Below are positions 37,585 to 46,705 of a DNA stretch of 64,000 bases, in pieces. Source of the stretch: Hyphomicrobiales bacterium (GTDB lineage Bacteria > Pseudomonadota > Alphaproteobacteria > Rhizobiales > Rhizobiaceae). The translations under genes and the position numbers were made by a program. Position 1 is the stretch's first letter; each line of letters starts with the position of its first letter. The stretch is taken from assembly GCA_900469445.1 (NCBI GenBank), contig UBXM01000011.1:23472-87471 (forward strand), written 5' to 3'. Below the pieces are notes generated by a model. The model had not been told where the DNA came from, did no database searches, and saw nothing but the letters and a program-made list of their open reading frames with translations.

Positions 37585-38298
37585 TCACTCCTCTCTCGTG
37601 GGCTCCTCTCCGAAGCTTTCCGAGAATCTCTTCTGCGACAAGGTCAGATGCATGCGCATCGCCTCGCGCGCTGCTGCCGGATCTCCTGCCGCCAGCGCAT
37701 TTCGTATGATCCTGTGTTCGTCCAGTGCGGCCCGCCATGTGTGGGGACCTTCGAAATAGCTGGCCAGCTTTTCGAAGAAAGGCGAGGCGCGCTTGTCGTA
37801 GATCAGGCCGATAAAGACGTTGAGCGACGAATTGCCGATGATGTCGGCGATCGCCGTATGGAAAGCCCGGTCAAGGGCCAAGGCCCGTTCGGAATTCTCC
37901 AATGCACCTTCCATTTCATCAAGGATGACGTCGAGGCTTCGAATACCTGCCTCGTCGACGCAGCGCGCGGCTTCTTCCGCGATGGCGCTTTCGATGATGC
38001 AGCGGGCTTGCAGGATCTCGAACGGCGCTTCGCTGTCATCGGCGGCAAGCACCTTGGGTGCGCCGGCCAGTCTCGGATTGACATAGACACCCGAGCCCAT
38101 GCGGATCTGCACAAGGCCCTCGACCTCAAGAACGATCAGCGCTTCCCGCACGGTGGGGCGGGAAACACCAAGCCGTTCCGCCAGCTCGCGTTCGGCCGGC
38201 AGCCGCTCGCCGACGGGAATTTCTCCCGACTGGATGAGCATACGAAGCTGTTCCGCGGCCTGGCGATAAAGCCGGCGTGGTTCAAGCGCGACAAACAT
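37585..38298 (-). CDS. GntR/FadR-family regulator of the hexuronate/TRAP operon
   Basis: A 237-residue FadR-subfamily protein. Its winged helix (LYRQAAEQLRMLIQSGEIPV; RLPAERELAERLGVSRPTVR; GLVQIRMGSGVYVNP) is close to that of the fucose regulator. The FCD ligand domain follows (LQARCIIESAIAEEAARCVD; DRAFHTAIADIIGNSSLNVF; LDEHRIIRNALAAGDPAAAR). AGGAGG lies before ATG 38298. It sits inside the minus-strand operon between the Ldh2 gene and the TRAP genes and is of the UxuR/ExuR kind. It is probably an autorepressor responding to a hexuronate. Confidence 0.88.
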   Translation of the reverse strand: MFVALEPRRLYRQAAEQLRMLIQSGEIPVGERLPAERELAERLGVSRPTVREALIVLEVEGLVQIRMGSGVYVNPRLAGAPKVLAADDSEAPFEILQARCIIESAIAEEAARCVDEAGIRSLDVILDEMEGALENSERALALDRAFHTAIADIIGNSSLNVFIGLIYDKRASPFFEKLASYFEGPHTWRAALDEHRIIRNALAAGDPAAAREAMRMHLTLSQKRFSESFGEEPTREE

Positions 38299-38341
38299 GA
38301 AAACCTCCTGACGCGTCTCTCCTCCCGCGTCGTGTGGTCAG

Positions 38342-38355
38342 ATTGTCTTACCAAT
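38342..38355. promoter_or_regulatory. Candidate GntR operator before the hexuronate regulator
   Basis: ATTGTCTTACCAAT has ATTG/CAAT arms and resembles the ATTGGT-n-ACCAAT form bound by UxuR/FadR-type regulators. It lies 44 bases upstream of the regulator's start. One arm is imperfect. Confidence 0.4.
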
Positions 38356-38391
38356 TATCATTCGTCAAGTGGACTCTTCACAGAAACTTGT

Positions 38392-39450
38392 TCAGGCCGG
38401 CATCGGCACGCTGTAGGTTCCGGACAGTTCCAGGAAGGCTGCGCGAGTTGCCGGATCAAGCTCGACGCCATGGGCGTCTCGATGGCGCGCGACCTTCCAC
38501 TCGCGGTCGCCGGGCGCCATGACGGATGCGCCGGCCCGGGTGGGCGAAGTCCGCAACGTTTCCACATAGCGTTTCATGCCGGCTTCAAATGTCGGCCTGT
38601 CGACAAATGCCTCGGGCTGGATCGCCATGACGAAGGCGCCGAGCTGGCGGGGCGTCTGCATGTCCTCGCCCATCATCGCCGGTATGTCGAAGCTGAGGCG
38701 CATGCCGGTGAGCACGGCGCTGAAGATTTCCGCGATGCCGGCAAGGCCCGCGCCCTTGAAGCCGAAGGCATCACCGAGAGGGGCGAGCATTTCGGTCAGA
38801 TGCGGGTCAGTCGTGTTGATGCCGAGCTCATTCGAAGCGACACCTTCCGGCAGCTGAGCTCCGGTGCTGCGATAAAGAAGGACGCGGTTGAAGGGGACGG
38901 CGCTGGTGGCCATGTCGAGGAACCACGGGTCTTCGCCCGGCACCGGAACAGCCATCGAAATCGGATTTGTGCCGTGAAAGCGCGAGGCGCCATCATGCAG
39001 CCGGACAAAACTGTCGGAGTTGCAGAAGGACAGGCCGATCAGACCATGTCTGGCGGCTTCGACGGAATAGGCGCCGGCTGCGCCGAAATGTGAATTGTTG
39101 CGGATGCCGACCGCGCCGATGCCGAATTTGCCCGCCAGATCGATCGCCCTTGCCATGCCGGCATAAGCGGGGACTGCGCCCTGGGCGTGGTCGCCGTCGA
39201 GCGTTTCGACTGCGCCAAAACCGGAAACCTTCCTGATGTCCGGTGTCTTATTCAGCCGGCCACCATCCAGGGCCTTGATGTAATGCGCCAGCAGCCGGAC
39301 GCCGTGGCTGTCCACGCCGCAGCGCGTGGCATGCATCAGCGCGCGCGTCGTCGCGTCCGCCGTCTCACCATTCGCGCCGCAGGCTTTCAGAACCTCGCGG
39401 CAGAACCGGTCGAGATCCGAAAGCGACACTGTTTGATGAAGGGCGTCCAT
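38392..39450 (-). CDS. Ldh2/YlbC-type malate/L-lactate/ureidoglycolate dehydrogenase family oxidoreductase
   Basis: A 352-residue NAD(P)-dependent dehydrogenase of the unusual Ldh2 fold, unrelated to Rossmann lactate dehydrogenases. Segments include ATRCGVDSHGVRLLAHYIKA near residue 50, FGIGAVGIRNNSHFGAAGAY, and GTNPISMAVPVPGEDPWFLDMATS. The catalytic His is expected within the SHGVR or NNSHFGAAG regions. Substrates in the family include malate, L-lactate, ureidoglycolate and 2,3-diketogulonate. Here a keto-aldonate is plausible from context. GAGGAACC precedes ATG 39450. It is the first gene of the minus-strand operon. Confidence 0.85.
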   Translation of the reverse strand: MDALHQTVSLSDLDRFCREVLKACGANGETADATTRALMHATRCGVDSHGVRLLAHYIKALDGGRLNKTPDIRKVSGFGAVETLDGDHAQGAVPAYAGMARAIDLAGKFGIGAVGIRNNSHFGAAGAYSVEAARHGLIGLSFCNSDSFVRLHDGASRFHGTNPISMAVPVPGEDPWFLDMATSAVPFNRVLLYRSTGAQLPEGVASNELGINTTDPHLTEMLAPLGDAFGFKGAGLAGIAEIFSAVLTGMRLSFDIPAMMGEDMQTPRQLGAFVMAIQPEAFVDRPTFEAGMKRYVETLRTSPTRAGASVMAPGDREWKVARHRDAHGVELDPATRAAFLELSGTYSVPMPA

Positions 39451-39469
39451 GGTGGTTCCTCAGTATTAT

Positions 39470-39491
39470 TGTCTTTTGTGTACACTAGACA
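39470..39491. promoter_or_regulatory. Candidate operator in the ldh2/gntR divergent control region
   Basis: Arms TGTCTTTTGTG and TACACTAGACA match at 8 of 11 paired positions around 39480/39481, with a TGTGTACAC core. The dyad sits in the 104-base gap between two divergent genes, where the double-winged-helix GntR protein or the other GntR could bind. Inferred from symmetry and position only. Confidence 0.4.
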
Positions 39492-39554
39492 TTCTTTTCT
39501 GCGAATGTAAATGAATGAAAGACGATCGGTTGTGATTTCTGCCGGTGTGGCACC

Positions 39555-40589
39555 ATGGGGGATTGGATGACGGAGGAGAGGAGTGATGCCGTACCGGGGC
39601 GTTCGCCCAAGCTCTATCAGCGCGCGCTGGCCGTGGTCGCCTCGGAAATCCGCTCGGGCGGGTGGCATGACGCCGCAAGGCTGAACGAAACCGCGATTGC
39701 AAAACGTTTCGGCATCAGCCGCGCACCGGCAAGGCAGGCGCTGGCGGAGCTGGAAGCGCTGGGGCTTGTCCGTAAATCGGATGGACGGGGCTATCAGGTT
39801 GTTGCGGGAATGAGATCTGCGCGCGACGAGGCTGATGGCACTGTTGATCCTTCCGTTCCAGACGATATGCAGCTTCATTTTCTGGCGAGCTGGGAGCTGA
39901 TTTACCGCCAGGTGGAAATGGAGATCGTCTCGCGCACATCGATCGCAAGTTGGCGCATCAACGAAGTTGCGCTGGCGAAATCCTTCGGTGTGAGCCGAAC
40001 GGTCGCCCGCGAGGTGGTGGCAAGGCTGCAGCAGCGCGGCATCGTCAGCAAGGATGACGCCGGACGCTGGCATGCACCGGCTTTGACCGCAAGGCATGTG
40101 AGCCAGCTCTACGAATTGCGCTGGACACTGGAGCCGCTGGCGCTTGAACAGGCCTTTCCGCGCTTTCCCGAAACTCTGCTGCCGGTTTTATTTCGAGATC
40201 TGCAAGCCGCGATCGCAGCGGGTGATGGCGTCGATGGCGTTATGCTTGACGCGGTGGAGCAGCAGCTTCATGGCCAGCTGCTCGGTTATTGCGACAATGC
40301 CCCGCTGATGCAGGCAATTAGCCTGCCGCAGGCCATTCTCGTTGCGCATCACCGGCTGTATCAGCCGAAAGCGCCGATCATCGCTGAAGAGCCTTTCCTT
40401 CTTGAGCATGTGAGCGTGTTCGAGCGCCTGATGGTGGGCAGGGTCGCGGATGCCGGGACGGCACTCGCCAACCATCTGAAAATTTCGCGCGAACGCGCCA
40501 TGCTGCGTATCGCCAATACGGCCCGCAGCCTCTCGCTGCCGGATGTGGCCTATCTGGAGCGCCTGCGCGACGTCGAATTCAAGTTGTGA
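39555..40589 (+). CDS. GntR-family regulator with two winged-helix domains
   Basis: A 344-residue regulator with an uncommon layout. A first GntR winged helix lies at about residues 18-80 ([40 protein letters not shown]). A second, separate one lies at about 112-168 ([40 protein letters not shown]). An FCD-like helical domain follows ([20 protein letters not shown] to the C-terminus). ATG 39567 is an equally good start. Ordinary FadR-type proteins have one winged helix and 220-250 residues. It is divergent from ldh2 and precedes an enolase-superfamily gene, so sugar-acid control is likely. Confidence 0.85.
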   Translation: MGDWMTEERSDAVPGRSPKLYQRALAVVASEIRSGGWHDAARLNETAIAKRFGISRAPARQALAELEALGLVRKSDGRGYQVVAGMRSARDEADGTVDPSVPDDMQLHFLASWELIYRQVEMEIVSRTSIASWRINEVALAKSFGVSRTVAREVVARLQQRGIVSKDDAGRWHAPALTARHVSQLYELRWTLEPLALEQAFPRFPETLLPVLFRDLQAAIAAGDGVDGVMLDAVEQQLHGQLLGYCDNAPLMQAISLPQAILVAHHRLYQPKAPIIAEEPFLLEHVSVFERLMVGRVADAGTALANHLKISRERAMLRIANTARSLSLPDVAYLERLRDVEFKL

Positions 40590-40614
40590 TCATGATCATC
40601 GGGAGGAGCCGACA

Positions 40615-41733
40615 TTGAAGATCAAGTCCCTGGAACCATTCATCCTGCATCTGCCGCTGACATCGGCGTCGATATCGGATTCGACCCACAGCATCACCCA
40701 TTGGGGCGTGGTCGGCGTCGCCATCACCACGACCGACGGGCTGACCGGTTACGGTTTTACCGGAACCCATGCGCATCTGGCCTCCGACCGTCTGATCACG
40801 GCCTGCATCCGTGACTGCTATGCGCCGCTTTTGATCGGCGAGGATGCCAATGACCACCAACGGCTCTGGACCAAGCTCGCGCGTTATCCTTCCCTGCAAT
40901 GGGTCGGCCGGGCGGGGATCACCCATCTGGCGCTGGCCGCCGTCGATGTGGCGATCTGGGACCTGAAGGCGAAAAAGGCGGGCCTGCCGCTCTGGGCCTA
41001 TCTCGGCGGTGCGCGGACCGACAGGCTCGAGGCCTACAATACCGATATCGGCTGGCTGTCCTTCTCGCTGGACGATCTGTTGTCCGGTTCTGCCCGTGCG
41101 GTGGAAGAGGACGGTTTTACCCGGATCAAGCTGAAGGTCGGTCACGACGATCCGAATGTGGATGTGCGCAGGCTCGAAGCCGTGCGCAAGCGGTTGGGGT
41201 CGGATGTCCGCATCGCCATCGATGGCAACGGCAAGTGGGATCTGCCGACCTGCATGCGGTTTTGCGAGCGTGCCCGCGATCTCGATATCTACTGGTTCGA
41301 AGAGCCGCTCTGGTATGACGACGTCGAAAGCCACCGCCTTCTGGCGCGGTCCTCGACTATTCCGGTGGCGCTCGGAGAGCAGCTTTATACGGTCGATGCG
41401 TTTCGCAGCTTCATCAATGCCGGGGCGGTTGCCTATGTGCAGCCCGACGTGACGCGGCTTGGCGGGATAACCGAATATATCCAGGTCGCCGATCTGGCAC
41501 TGGCGAACCGCCTGCCGGTCGTGCCGCATGCGGGCGAGATGAGCCAGGTGCATGTGCATCTGAGCTACTGGCATCCGGCCTCGACGATCCTCGAATATAT
41601 CCCGTGGATCAAGGATCACTTCGACGAGCCGGCGGATGTGGTGGGCGGTGTCTACAAGCGGCCCGAGCAACCCGGCGCAGGGACGACGGTGCTGGCGGAT
41701 AGTTTCGCGCGGTTCGGCAAGAGCCTCGGCTGA
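40615..41733 (+). CDS. Enolase-superfamily enzyme, mandelate racemase subgroup (sugar-acid dehydratase or cycloisomerase)
   Basis: A 372-residue enzyme with N-terminal capping domain and barrel. Catalytic Lys-x-Lys is in [11 protein letters not shown]; the metal ligands are in [18 protein letters not shown] and [10 protein letters not shown]; the catalytic His is in [12 protein letters not shown]. These define the mandelate racemase subgroup, but substrate cannot be read. Galactarate, glucarate, arabinonate or a lactone are possible. TTG 40615 was chosen because GGGAGGAG lies 7 bases upstream and no in-frame ATG is nearby; it begins [11 protein letters not shown]. It follows the double GntR gene by 25 bases. 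Confidence 0.87.
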   Translation: MKIKSLEPFILHLPLTSASISDSTHSITHWGVVGVAITTTDGLTGYGFTGTHAHLASDRLITACIRDCYAPLLIGEDANDHQRLWTKLARYPSLQWVGRAGITHLALAAVDVAIWDLKAKKAGLPLWAYLGGARTDRLEAYNTDIGWLSFSLDDLLSGSARAVEEDGFTRIKLKVGHDDPNVDVRRLEAVRKRLGSDVRIAIDGNGKWDLPTCMRFCERARDLDIYWFEEPLWYDDVESHRLLARSSTIPVALGEQLYTVDAFRSFINAGAVAYVQPDVTRLGGITEYIQVADLALANRLPVVPHAGEMSQVHVHLSYWHPASTILEYIPWIKDHFDEPADVVGGVYKRPEQPGAGTTVLADSFARFGKSLG

Positions 41734-41744
41734 TAACCGATGAC

Positions 41745-41776
41745 AAAAACAGATCTGCCGCCCGGAGGCGGCAGAT
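41745..41776 (-). terminator. Rho-independent terminator between dctA and the enolase-family gene
   Basis: ATCTGCCGCC and GGCGGCAGAT form a perfect 10-pair stem with a 4-base loop. On the minus strand it is followed by TGTTTTTG, so it best fits termination of dctA transcription; it can also stop the opposite transcript. A second small stem, GGGGC-TTGC-GCCCC, lies at 41783-41796. Confidence 0.7.
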
Positions 41777-41828
41777 TGGGGTGGGGCTTGCGCCCCATCC
41801 AAGCCTTGGGAGGCTTACTGGGTGAGGC

Positions 41829-43154
41829 TTATTCGGCCGGCTGCAACTGCGCCGCCTTGACCTCGTCGGAGCGCGACGACAGGGCTGCGTCCAGCATGTC
41901 CTTGTCGAGTTCGCCTTCCCAGCGTGCGACGACGATGGTGGCGACCGCATTGCCGACGAGGTTGGTCAGCGCGCGGCATTCCGACATGAAGCGGTCGATG
42001 CCGAGGATCAGCGCCATGCCGGCAACCGGAACGGACGGAACGACCGACAGCGTTGCGGCGAGCGTGATGAAGCCTGCGCCGGTAATGCCTGCGGCACCCT
42101 TGGACGACAGCATTGCAACGAGCAGAAGCAGGATCTGGTCGGTGAGCGACAGGTCGATGCCGGTTGCCTGGGCGATGAACAGCGCCGCCATCGTCATGTA
42201 GATGTTGGTGCCGTCGAGGTTGAAGGAATAACCGGTCGGGATGACCAGGCCGACAACCGAGCGCTTGCAGCCGGCGCGTTCCATCTTCTGCATCAGGTTC
42301 GGCAGGGCGGCTTCCGAAGAAGACGTGCCGAGCACGAGCAGCAGTTCTTCCTTGATGTAGCGCAGCAGGGCGAAGATCGAGAAGCCGTTATATTTCGCAA
42401 CCGCACCGAGAACCACGATCACGAACAGAAGCGCCGTGATGTAGAAGGACAAGATGAGGAAGGCGAGGTTGGCGACCGAGCCGATGCCGTATTTGCCGAT
42501 GGTGAAGGCCATGGCGCCGAAAGCGCCGATCGGGGCAGCCTTCATCAGGATCGCGACGAGGCGGAACATCGGGGCGGTGAGGGCGGTCAGGAAGTCGTAG
42601 ACCGGCTTGCCCTTTTCGCCGACCATGCCGAGCGCGATGCCGAACAGGACGGAGAAGAACAGGACCTGCAGGATGTCGCCCTGCGAGAATGCGCCGACGA
42701 TGGTTTCCGGGATGATGTTCATCAGGAAGCCGGTGATCGTCGTCTCGTGTGCCTTGGTGGCATAGGTTGCGACGGCCTTGGCATCAAGCGATGCCGGATC
42801 GATGTTCATGCCGGCGCCGGGCTGCAGCACGTTGCCGACGATGAGGCCGACGATGAGGGCCAGCGTCGAGAAGGTGAGGAAGTAAAGCATCGCCTTGCCG
42901 GCGACGCGGCCGACCTTCTTTAGGTCGGACATGCCGGCAATGCCGGTGGCGACCGTCAGGAAGATCACCGGGGCGATGATCATCTTCACCAGACGGATAA
43001 AGGCATCGCCAAGCGGCTTCAGGCTGGCGCCGAAATCAGGCCAGAAATGGCCGATCAGCATGCCGATGACGATAGCGGTCAGAACCTGAACGTAAAGCTG
43101 ACGGTACAGCGGCAGGCGTTCGCGCGGCTGTGTGGATTCGGGTATTGCAATCAT
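41829..43154 (-). CDS. dctA: C4-dicarboxylate/proton symporter DctA
   Basis: A 441-residue member of the dicarboxylate/amino acid:cation symporter family, the same length I recall for rhizobial DctA. It takes up succinate, fumarate and malate across the inner membrane and in rhizobia is essential for nitrogen-fixing bacteroids. Diagnostic segments are [40 protein letters not shown] and [23 protein letters not shown] 43154 is chosen because GGAGG lies 5 bases before it; the longer frame would cross the sigma-54 promoter. It is divergent from dctBD. Confidence 0.96.
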   Translation of the reverse strand: MIAIPESTQPRERLPLYRQLYVQVLTAIVIGMLIGHFWPDFGASLKPLGDAFIRLVKMIIAPVIFLTVATGIAGMSDLKKVGRVAGKAMLYFLTFSTLALIVGLIVGNVLQPGAGMNIDPASLDAKAVATYATKAHETTITGFLMNIIPETIVGAFSQGDILQVLFFSVLFGIALGMVGEKGKPVYDFLTALTAPMFRLVAILMKAAPIGAFGAMAFTIGKYGIGSVANLAFLILSFYITALLFVIVVLGAVAKYNGFSIFALLRYIKEELLLVLGTSSSEAALPNLMQKMERAGCKRSVVGLVIPTGYSFNLDGTNIYMTMAALFIAQATGIDLSLTDQILLLLVAMLSSKGAAGITGAGFITLAATLSVVPSVPVAGMALILGIDRFMSECRALTNLVGNAVATIVVARWEGELDKDMLDAALSSRSDEVKAAQLQPAE

Positions 43155-43221
43155 TTTGTCCTCCATCGCACCGCAACCAACTAGCTGGCTCTTCCCGGGT
43201 GCATTGATGTCGAGGTGAGGG

Positions 43222-43239
43222 CAGCAAGAGGTGTGCCAG
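43222..43239 (-). promoter_or_regulatory. Sigma-54 promoter of dctA
   Basis: The minus strand reads CTGGCACACCTCTTGCTG. GG at 43237-43236 and GC at 43225-43224 are the -24 and -12 elements with the correct spacing, matching the consensus TGGCAC-n5-TTGCT. Transcription should start near 43212, about 58 bases before ATG 43154. Sigma-54 control of dctA through DctD is established in rhizobia. Confidence 0.9.
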
Positions 43240-43310
43240 TTTGTCGCTTGTGGCATAAAGTCTTGAATACAATCGATTAAATTGCGCTCCGTCATCTCTA
43301 ACATCAGATT

Positions 43311-43328
43311 TGCGCGGATTTTCGCACA
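43311..43328 (-). promoter_or_regulatory. Candidate DctD upstream activator site
   Basis: The minus strand reads TGTGCGAAAATCCGCGCA, a near-palindrome resembling described DctD sites. It is centred about 108 bases upstream of the predicted dctA start, the usual distance for an enhancer-binding activator. A second, poorer half-site (CCGCACTGCATGCAAA on the minus strand) follows at about 43336-43351. Confidence 0.6.
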
Positions 43329-43406
43329 GTCGTATTTGCATGCAGTGCGGTTTCATGCTCAAGTGTGGCGGTGTCTATACATCGAACTATCGAGCATCTG
43401 CCAGCC

Positions 43407-45206
43407 ATGCGCCGGACCTGGATCGTCTTCTGTCTGGTTGCCCTTGTCGCCTGCGCTGCAGTTTTTTATGTTGCCGGCATCTATGGACGCGCTTCCGCGC
43501 TTTCCGCCTTGTCTTTGCAGGGCCGCACCGAGGCGAGCCTGAAAGTCGCGTTGTTGCGGGCCGTGCTGGAGCGTCCGCGGGCACTGCCTCTTCTTCTGGC
43601 GCAGGATCGCGATGTCGTGGACACGCTTTCCTCCGGCGATCCGGCCGCAAGGACTGCCCTCAGCCGCAAGCTCGAAGAGCTGATCGCTCCGACCAAGGCG
43701 GCGGTGATCTATGTCGTTGCGGATAACGGCATTGCAGTTTCGGCCAGCAACTGGCGCGAGGAAAAAAGCTTCGTCGGCAATGACTACACGTTTCGCAGCT
43801 ATTTTAGCCGCGGGATGAAAGAGGGCGGTGCGGAGCATTTTGCACTCGGCACCGTCAGTCACCGGCCCGGACTTTATATATCCCACAGGGTCGGGTCCGC
43901 CGAGCGGCCGCTTGGTGTCGTCGTCGCGAAGATGGAGTTCGACCAGCTGGAGGCCGACTGGCGCGATACGCAGCGACCGGCCTTCGTCACCGACGACAAC
44001 AATGTCGTGCTGATCAGCAGCATTCCGTCATGGCGTTTCATGACGACCGAGCCGCTTCCCCAATCCAGTCTTTCCGCCATTCGCGAGAGCCTGCAATTTG
44101 GCGATGCGCCGCTTTTGCCCCTGCCGATGACAAGGCTCGAAACTCTGGCGCCGGATGCCGACATTATCCGCGTCCTGCTCCCAGGGGGCGGGCAGATCCG
44201 TTATCTGCAGATCTCGGTGCCTGTCGCCTCGAATGGCTGGCATTTCCGGTATCTCCTGCCGATCGACGGGGCCGTTGCCGCGGATATGCGCGAGTTCCGG
44301 CTGGTTGCTGCTCTGGCGCTTCTTGTCGTGCTCGCCGTGACGGCAGTGTGGATACGCCGTCGCCAATTGGCGCAGGCGCAGATCATCGGCGCGCAGGCTG
44401 CGCGCGAAGAGCTGGAACGACGTGTCGAAGAGCGAACAAGCGCGCTCAGCCTGACCCGCGACAACTTGCAGGCGGAAATTTCCAATCGCAAATCGACCGA
44501 GATCAAGCTGCAGGCGGTGCAGCAGGATCTGGTTCAGGCCAACCGGCTTGCGATCCTGGGGCAGGTCGCCGCCGGTGTCGCCCACGAAATCAACCAGCCG
44601 GTCGCCACCATTCGAGCCTATGCCGACAATTCCAAGGTCTTCCTCGAGCGTCAGCAAATACAGCCGGTGAGGGAAAATCTCGATCTCATCGCCTCCCTGA
44701 CCGAAAGGATCGGCGCGATTACCGACGATCTGAAGGCGCTGTCGCGCCGGGGCCGTACCGGGGCCGAGCCGGTTTTGCTGGCAGACGTGTTCGAAGGTGC
44801 GGTCCTGCTGTTGCAGAGCCGGTTCACCGGGTCGCTGGACATGCTGGTGATCGAGCCGACTGAACAAGAACTGGAAGTGATGGGAAGTCGGCTGAGGCTG
44901 GAGCAGATATTCATCAACCTTTTGCAGAACGCGCTGGAAGCGGTCGAGGGACGCGAGACGGGGCAGGTCACGGTTTCGACGGTCGTGACAGGTGACAAGG
45001 TTTCGATCTGCGTTGCGGATAACGGCCCGGGCATCGCCCCCGACATTCTTGCCGAACTGTTCCAGCCGTTCAATTCGTCCAAGGACAAGGGGCTGGGACT
45101 TGGGCTGGTCATCTGCAAGGATATCGTCACGGATTACGGCGGCCAGCTTGATGTCGAGACCGGTGATGCCGGTACCCGGTTCACCGTTCATCTGAAGAGA
45201 GCTTGA
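43407..45206 (+). CDS. dctB: C4-dicarboxylate sensor histidine kinase DctB
   Basis: A 599-residue sensor. The N-terminal helix (RTWIVFCLVALVACAAVFYV) and a second near residue 300 flank a periplasmic ligand domain containing NDYTFRSYFSRGM and LYISHRVG. A coiled linker leads to the dimerisation domain with phospho-acceptor His393 (GVAHEINQPVATIRAYADNS), then the ATPase domain with LLQNALEAV, VADNGPGI and GLGLGLVICKDIV. It senses succinate-type acids and phosphorylates DctD. A GTG at 43365 in frame is an alternative start; neither has a clear ribosome site. Confidence 0.93.
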   Translation: MRRTWIVFCLVALVACAAVFYVAGIYGRASALSALSLQGRTEASLKVALLRAVLERPRALPLLLAQDRDVVDTLSSGDPAARTALSRKLEELIAPTKAAVIYVVADNGIAVSASNWREEKSFVGNDYTFRSYFSRGMKEGGAEHFALGTVSHRPGLYISHRVGSAERPLGVVVAKMEFDQLEADWRDTQRPAFVTDDNNVVLISSIPSWRFMTTEPLPQSSLSAIRESLQFGDAPLLPLPMTRLETLAPDADIIRVLLPGGGQIRYLQISVPVASNGWHFRYLLPIDGAVAADMREFRLVAALALLVVLAVTAVWIRRRQLAQAQIIGAQAAREELERRVEERTSALSLTRDNLQAEISNRKSTEIKLQAVQQDLVQANRLAILGQVAAGVAHEINQPVATIRAYADNSKVFLERQQIQPVRENLDLIASLTERIGAITDDLKALSRRGRTGAEPVLLADVFEGAVLLLQSRFTGSLDMLVIEPTEQELEVMGSRLRLEQIFINLLQNALEAVEGRETGQVTVSTVVTGDKVSICVADNGPGIAPDILAELFQPFNSSKDKGLGLGLVICKDIVTDYGGQLDVETGDAGTRFTVHLKRA

Positions 45207-45209
45207 GCA

Positions 45210-46562
45210 ATGACTGCATCCGCGCCCGTTTTTCTCATCGATGACGACAAGGATCTCTTGAAGGCGACGGCCCAGACCTTGAGCCTTGCCGGTTTCGACG
45301 TCCGGTCGTTTTCGACCGGCAATGATGCGCTGTCCCAGCTGGATGACGGCTTTGCCGGTGTGGTCGTCTCGGATATCCGCATGCCGGGCCTAGACGGATT
45401 GCAGCTTTTCGAACGGATTTCGGGCTTTGATCGCGAGTTGCCGGTCATTCTGATGACCGGTCACGGCGATATACCGATGGCGGTCAAGGCGATCCAGAGC
45501 GGGGTCTACGATTTTCTGGCCAAGCCATTCGCAACCGAGCGGCTGGTGCAATGCGTCAGGCATGCAGCGGAAAAACGCGCGCTCGTGATGGAGAACCGGC
45601 GGCTGCGCAGCGTTGGCGCAGAGGCCGACGAGGGCTTGCCGCTGATCGGCCAGACGCCCGTCATGGAGCGTTTGCGCCATATGCTACGCCAGATCGCCGA
45701 TACCGATGTCGACGTGCTGGTGACCGGAGAAACGGGCAGCGGCAAGGAAGTCGTGGCGAGCATTCTCCATTCGTGGAGCAGGCGGTCGGCCGGGAATTTC
45801 GTGGCGCTCAATTGCGGCGCGCTTCCGGAACAGGTGATCGAGAGCGAACTTTTCGGCCATGAGGCCGGGGCCTTTACCGGGGCACAGAAGAAGCGGGTCG
45901 GCCGTATCGAACATTCGAGCGGCGGTACGCTGTTTCTCGACGAGATCGAGAGCATGCCGCTCTCCACCCAGGTGCAGATGCTGCGGGTTCTGGAAATGCG
46001 CGAGGTCACGCCGCTCGGCATCAACGAGGTGCGTCCCGTGGATCTGCGCGTCGTGGCGGCCTCCAAGGTTGATCTCGGCCATACCGATCAGCGGTCGATT
46101 TTCCGCGAGGACCTCTATTACCGGCTGAATGTGGTGACGCTGACGATCCCGCCGCTCAGGGAACGGCGCGAGGACATTCCGCTCCTGTTCAACTATTTCA
46201 CAAGGAAGGCCGGCAGGCGCTTCGATCGCGAGGTTCCAGACCTGCCGCGTAACGTCGTCGACCATTTGAGGGATCACTCGTGGCCCGGCAATGTTCGTGA
46301 GCTCTCCCACTATGCCGAACGATTCGTTCTGGGACTTGAAGCCTCTGCGCCAGCGTCCGGGCAGCAGACAAAATCAGCTGATGGCGCGGGCCTGCCCGAA
46401 CGGCTGGAACGCTTCGAGGCGGATATCATCCGCGAGACCTTGACTGAATTCGGTGGCGACGTGCAGCAGACGATCGCGGCGCTGGGCATCCCGCGCAAGA
46501 CATTTTATGACAAGCTTCAACGGCATGGAATTGTTCGAAGCGACTATGCCGAACGGCGCTGA
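45210..46562 (+). CDS. dctD: Sigma-54-dependent response regulator DctD
   Basis: A 450-residue activator. Receiver domain 1-120 with phospho-acceptor Asp55 in [10 protein letters not shown] and Lys in YDFLAKPF. The AAA+ domain at about 145-375 has Walker A GETGSGKE, the sigma-54 contact loop [15 protein letters not shown] and Walker [14 protein letters not shown]-terminal Fis-type helix-turn-helix ends it ([20 protein letters not shown]). It activates dctA from distant sites through sigma-54. It starts 3 bases after dctB. Confidence 0.96.
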   Translation: MTASAPVFLIDDDKDLLKATAQTLSLAGFDVRSFSTGNDALSQLDDGFAGVVVSDIRMPGLDGLQLFERISGFDRELPVILMTGHGDIPMAVKAIQSGVYDFLAKPFATERLVQCVRHAAEKRALVMENRRLRSVGAEADEGLPLIGQTPVMERLRHMLRQIADTDVDVLVTGETGSGKEVVASILHSWSRRSAGNFVALNCGALPEQVIESELFGHEAGAFTGAQKKRVGRIEHSSGGTLFLDEIESMPLSTQVQMLRVLEMREVTPLGINEVRPVDLRVVAASKVDLGHTDQRSIFREDLYYRLNVVTLTIPPLRERREDIPLLFNYFTRKAGRRFDREVPDLPRNVVDHLRDHSWPGNVRELSHYAERFVLGLEASAPASGQQTKSADGAGLPERLERFEADIIRETLTEFGGDVQQTIAALGIPRKTFYDKLQRHGIVRSDYAERR

Positions 46563-46586
46563 AACCCCTGCATATGCTGGGTTTTT
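46562..46586 (+). terminator. Rho-independent terminator after dctD
   Basis: AAACCC and GGGTTT form a 6-pair stem around CTGCATATGCT, followed by TTTTT partly within the arm and then C. It starts at the last base of the dctD stop codon. Confidence 0.55.
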
Positions 46587-46705
46587 CTAGAGTTGTCCTG
46601 CGATGTGAAGAGGGTGCTGCATCTTCGTTCGCCCTAAAATGATGCGGAAAATGCCCGGCGCGGAAACACCTGGTTAAGGTTTTCTTTTTATTAACGGAGA
46701 CCGGT

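Noticed and set aside
43155..43304. Longer N-terminus for DctA
   Set aside because: The extension overlaps the sigma-54 promoter, so it would lie before the transcription start. ATG 43154 has GGAGG and gives 441 residues.
41829..46562. dctA-dctBD as a novel transport and sensing system
   Set aside because: Gene order, promoter and motifs are the textbook rhizobial arrangement.
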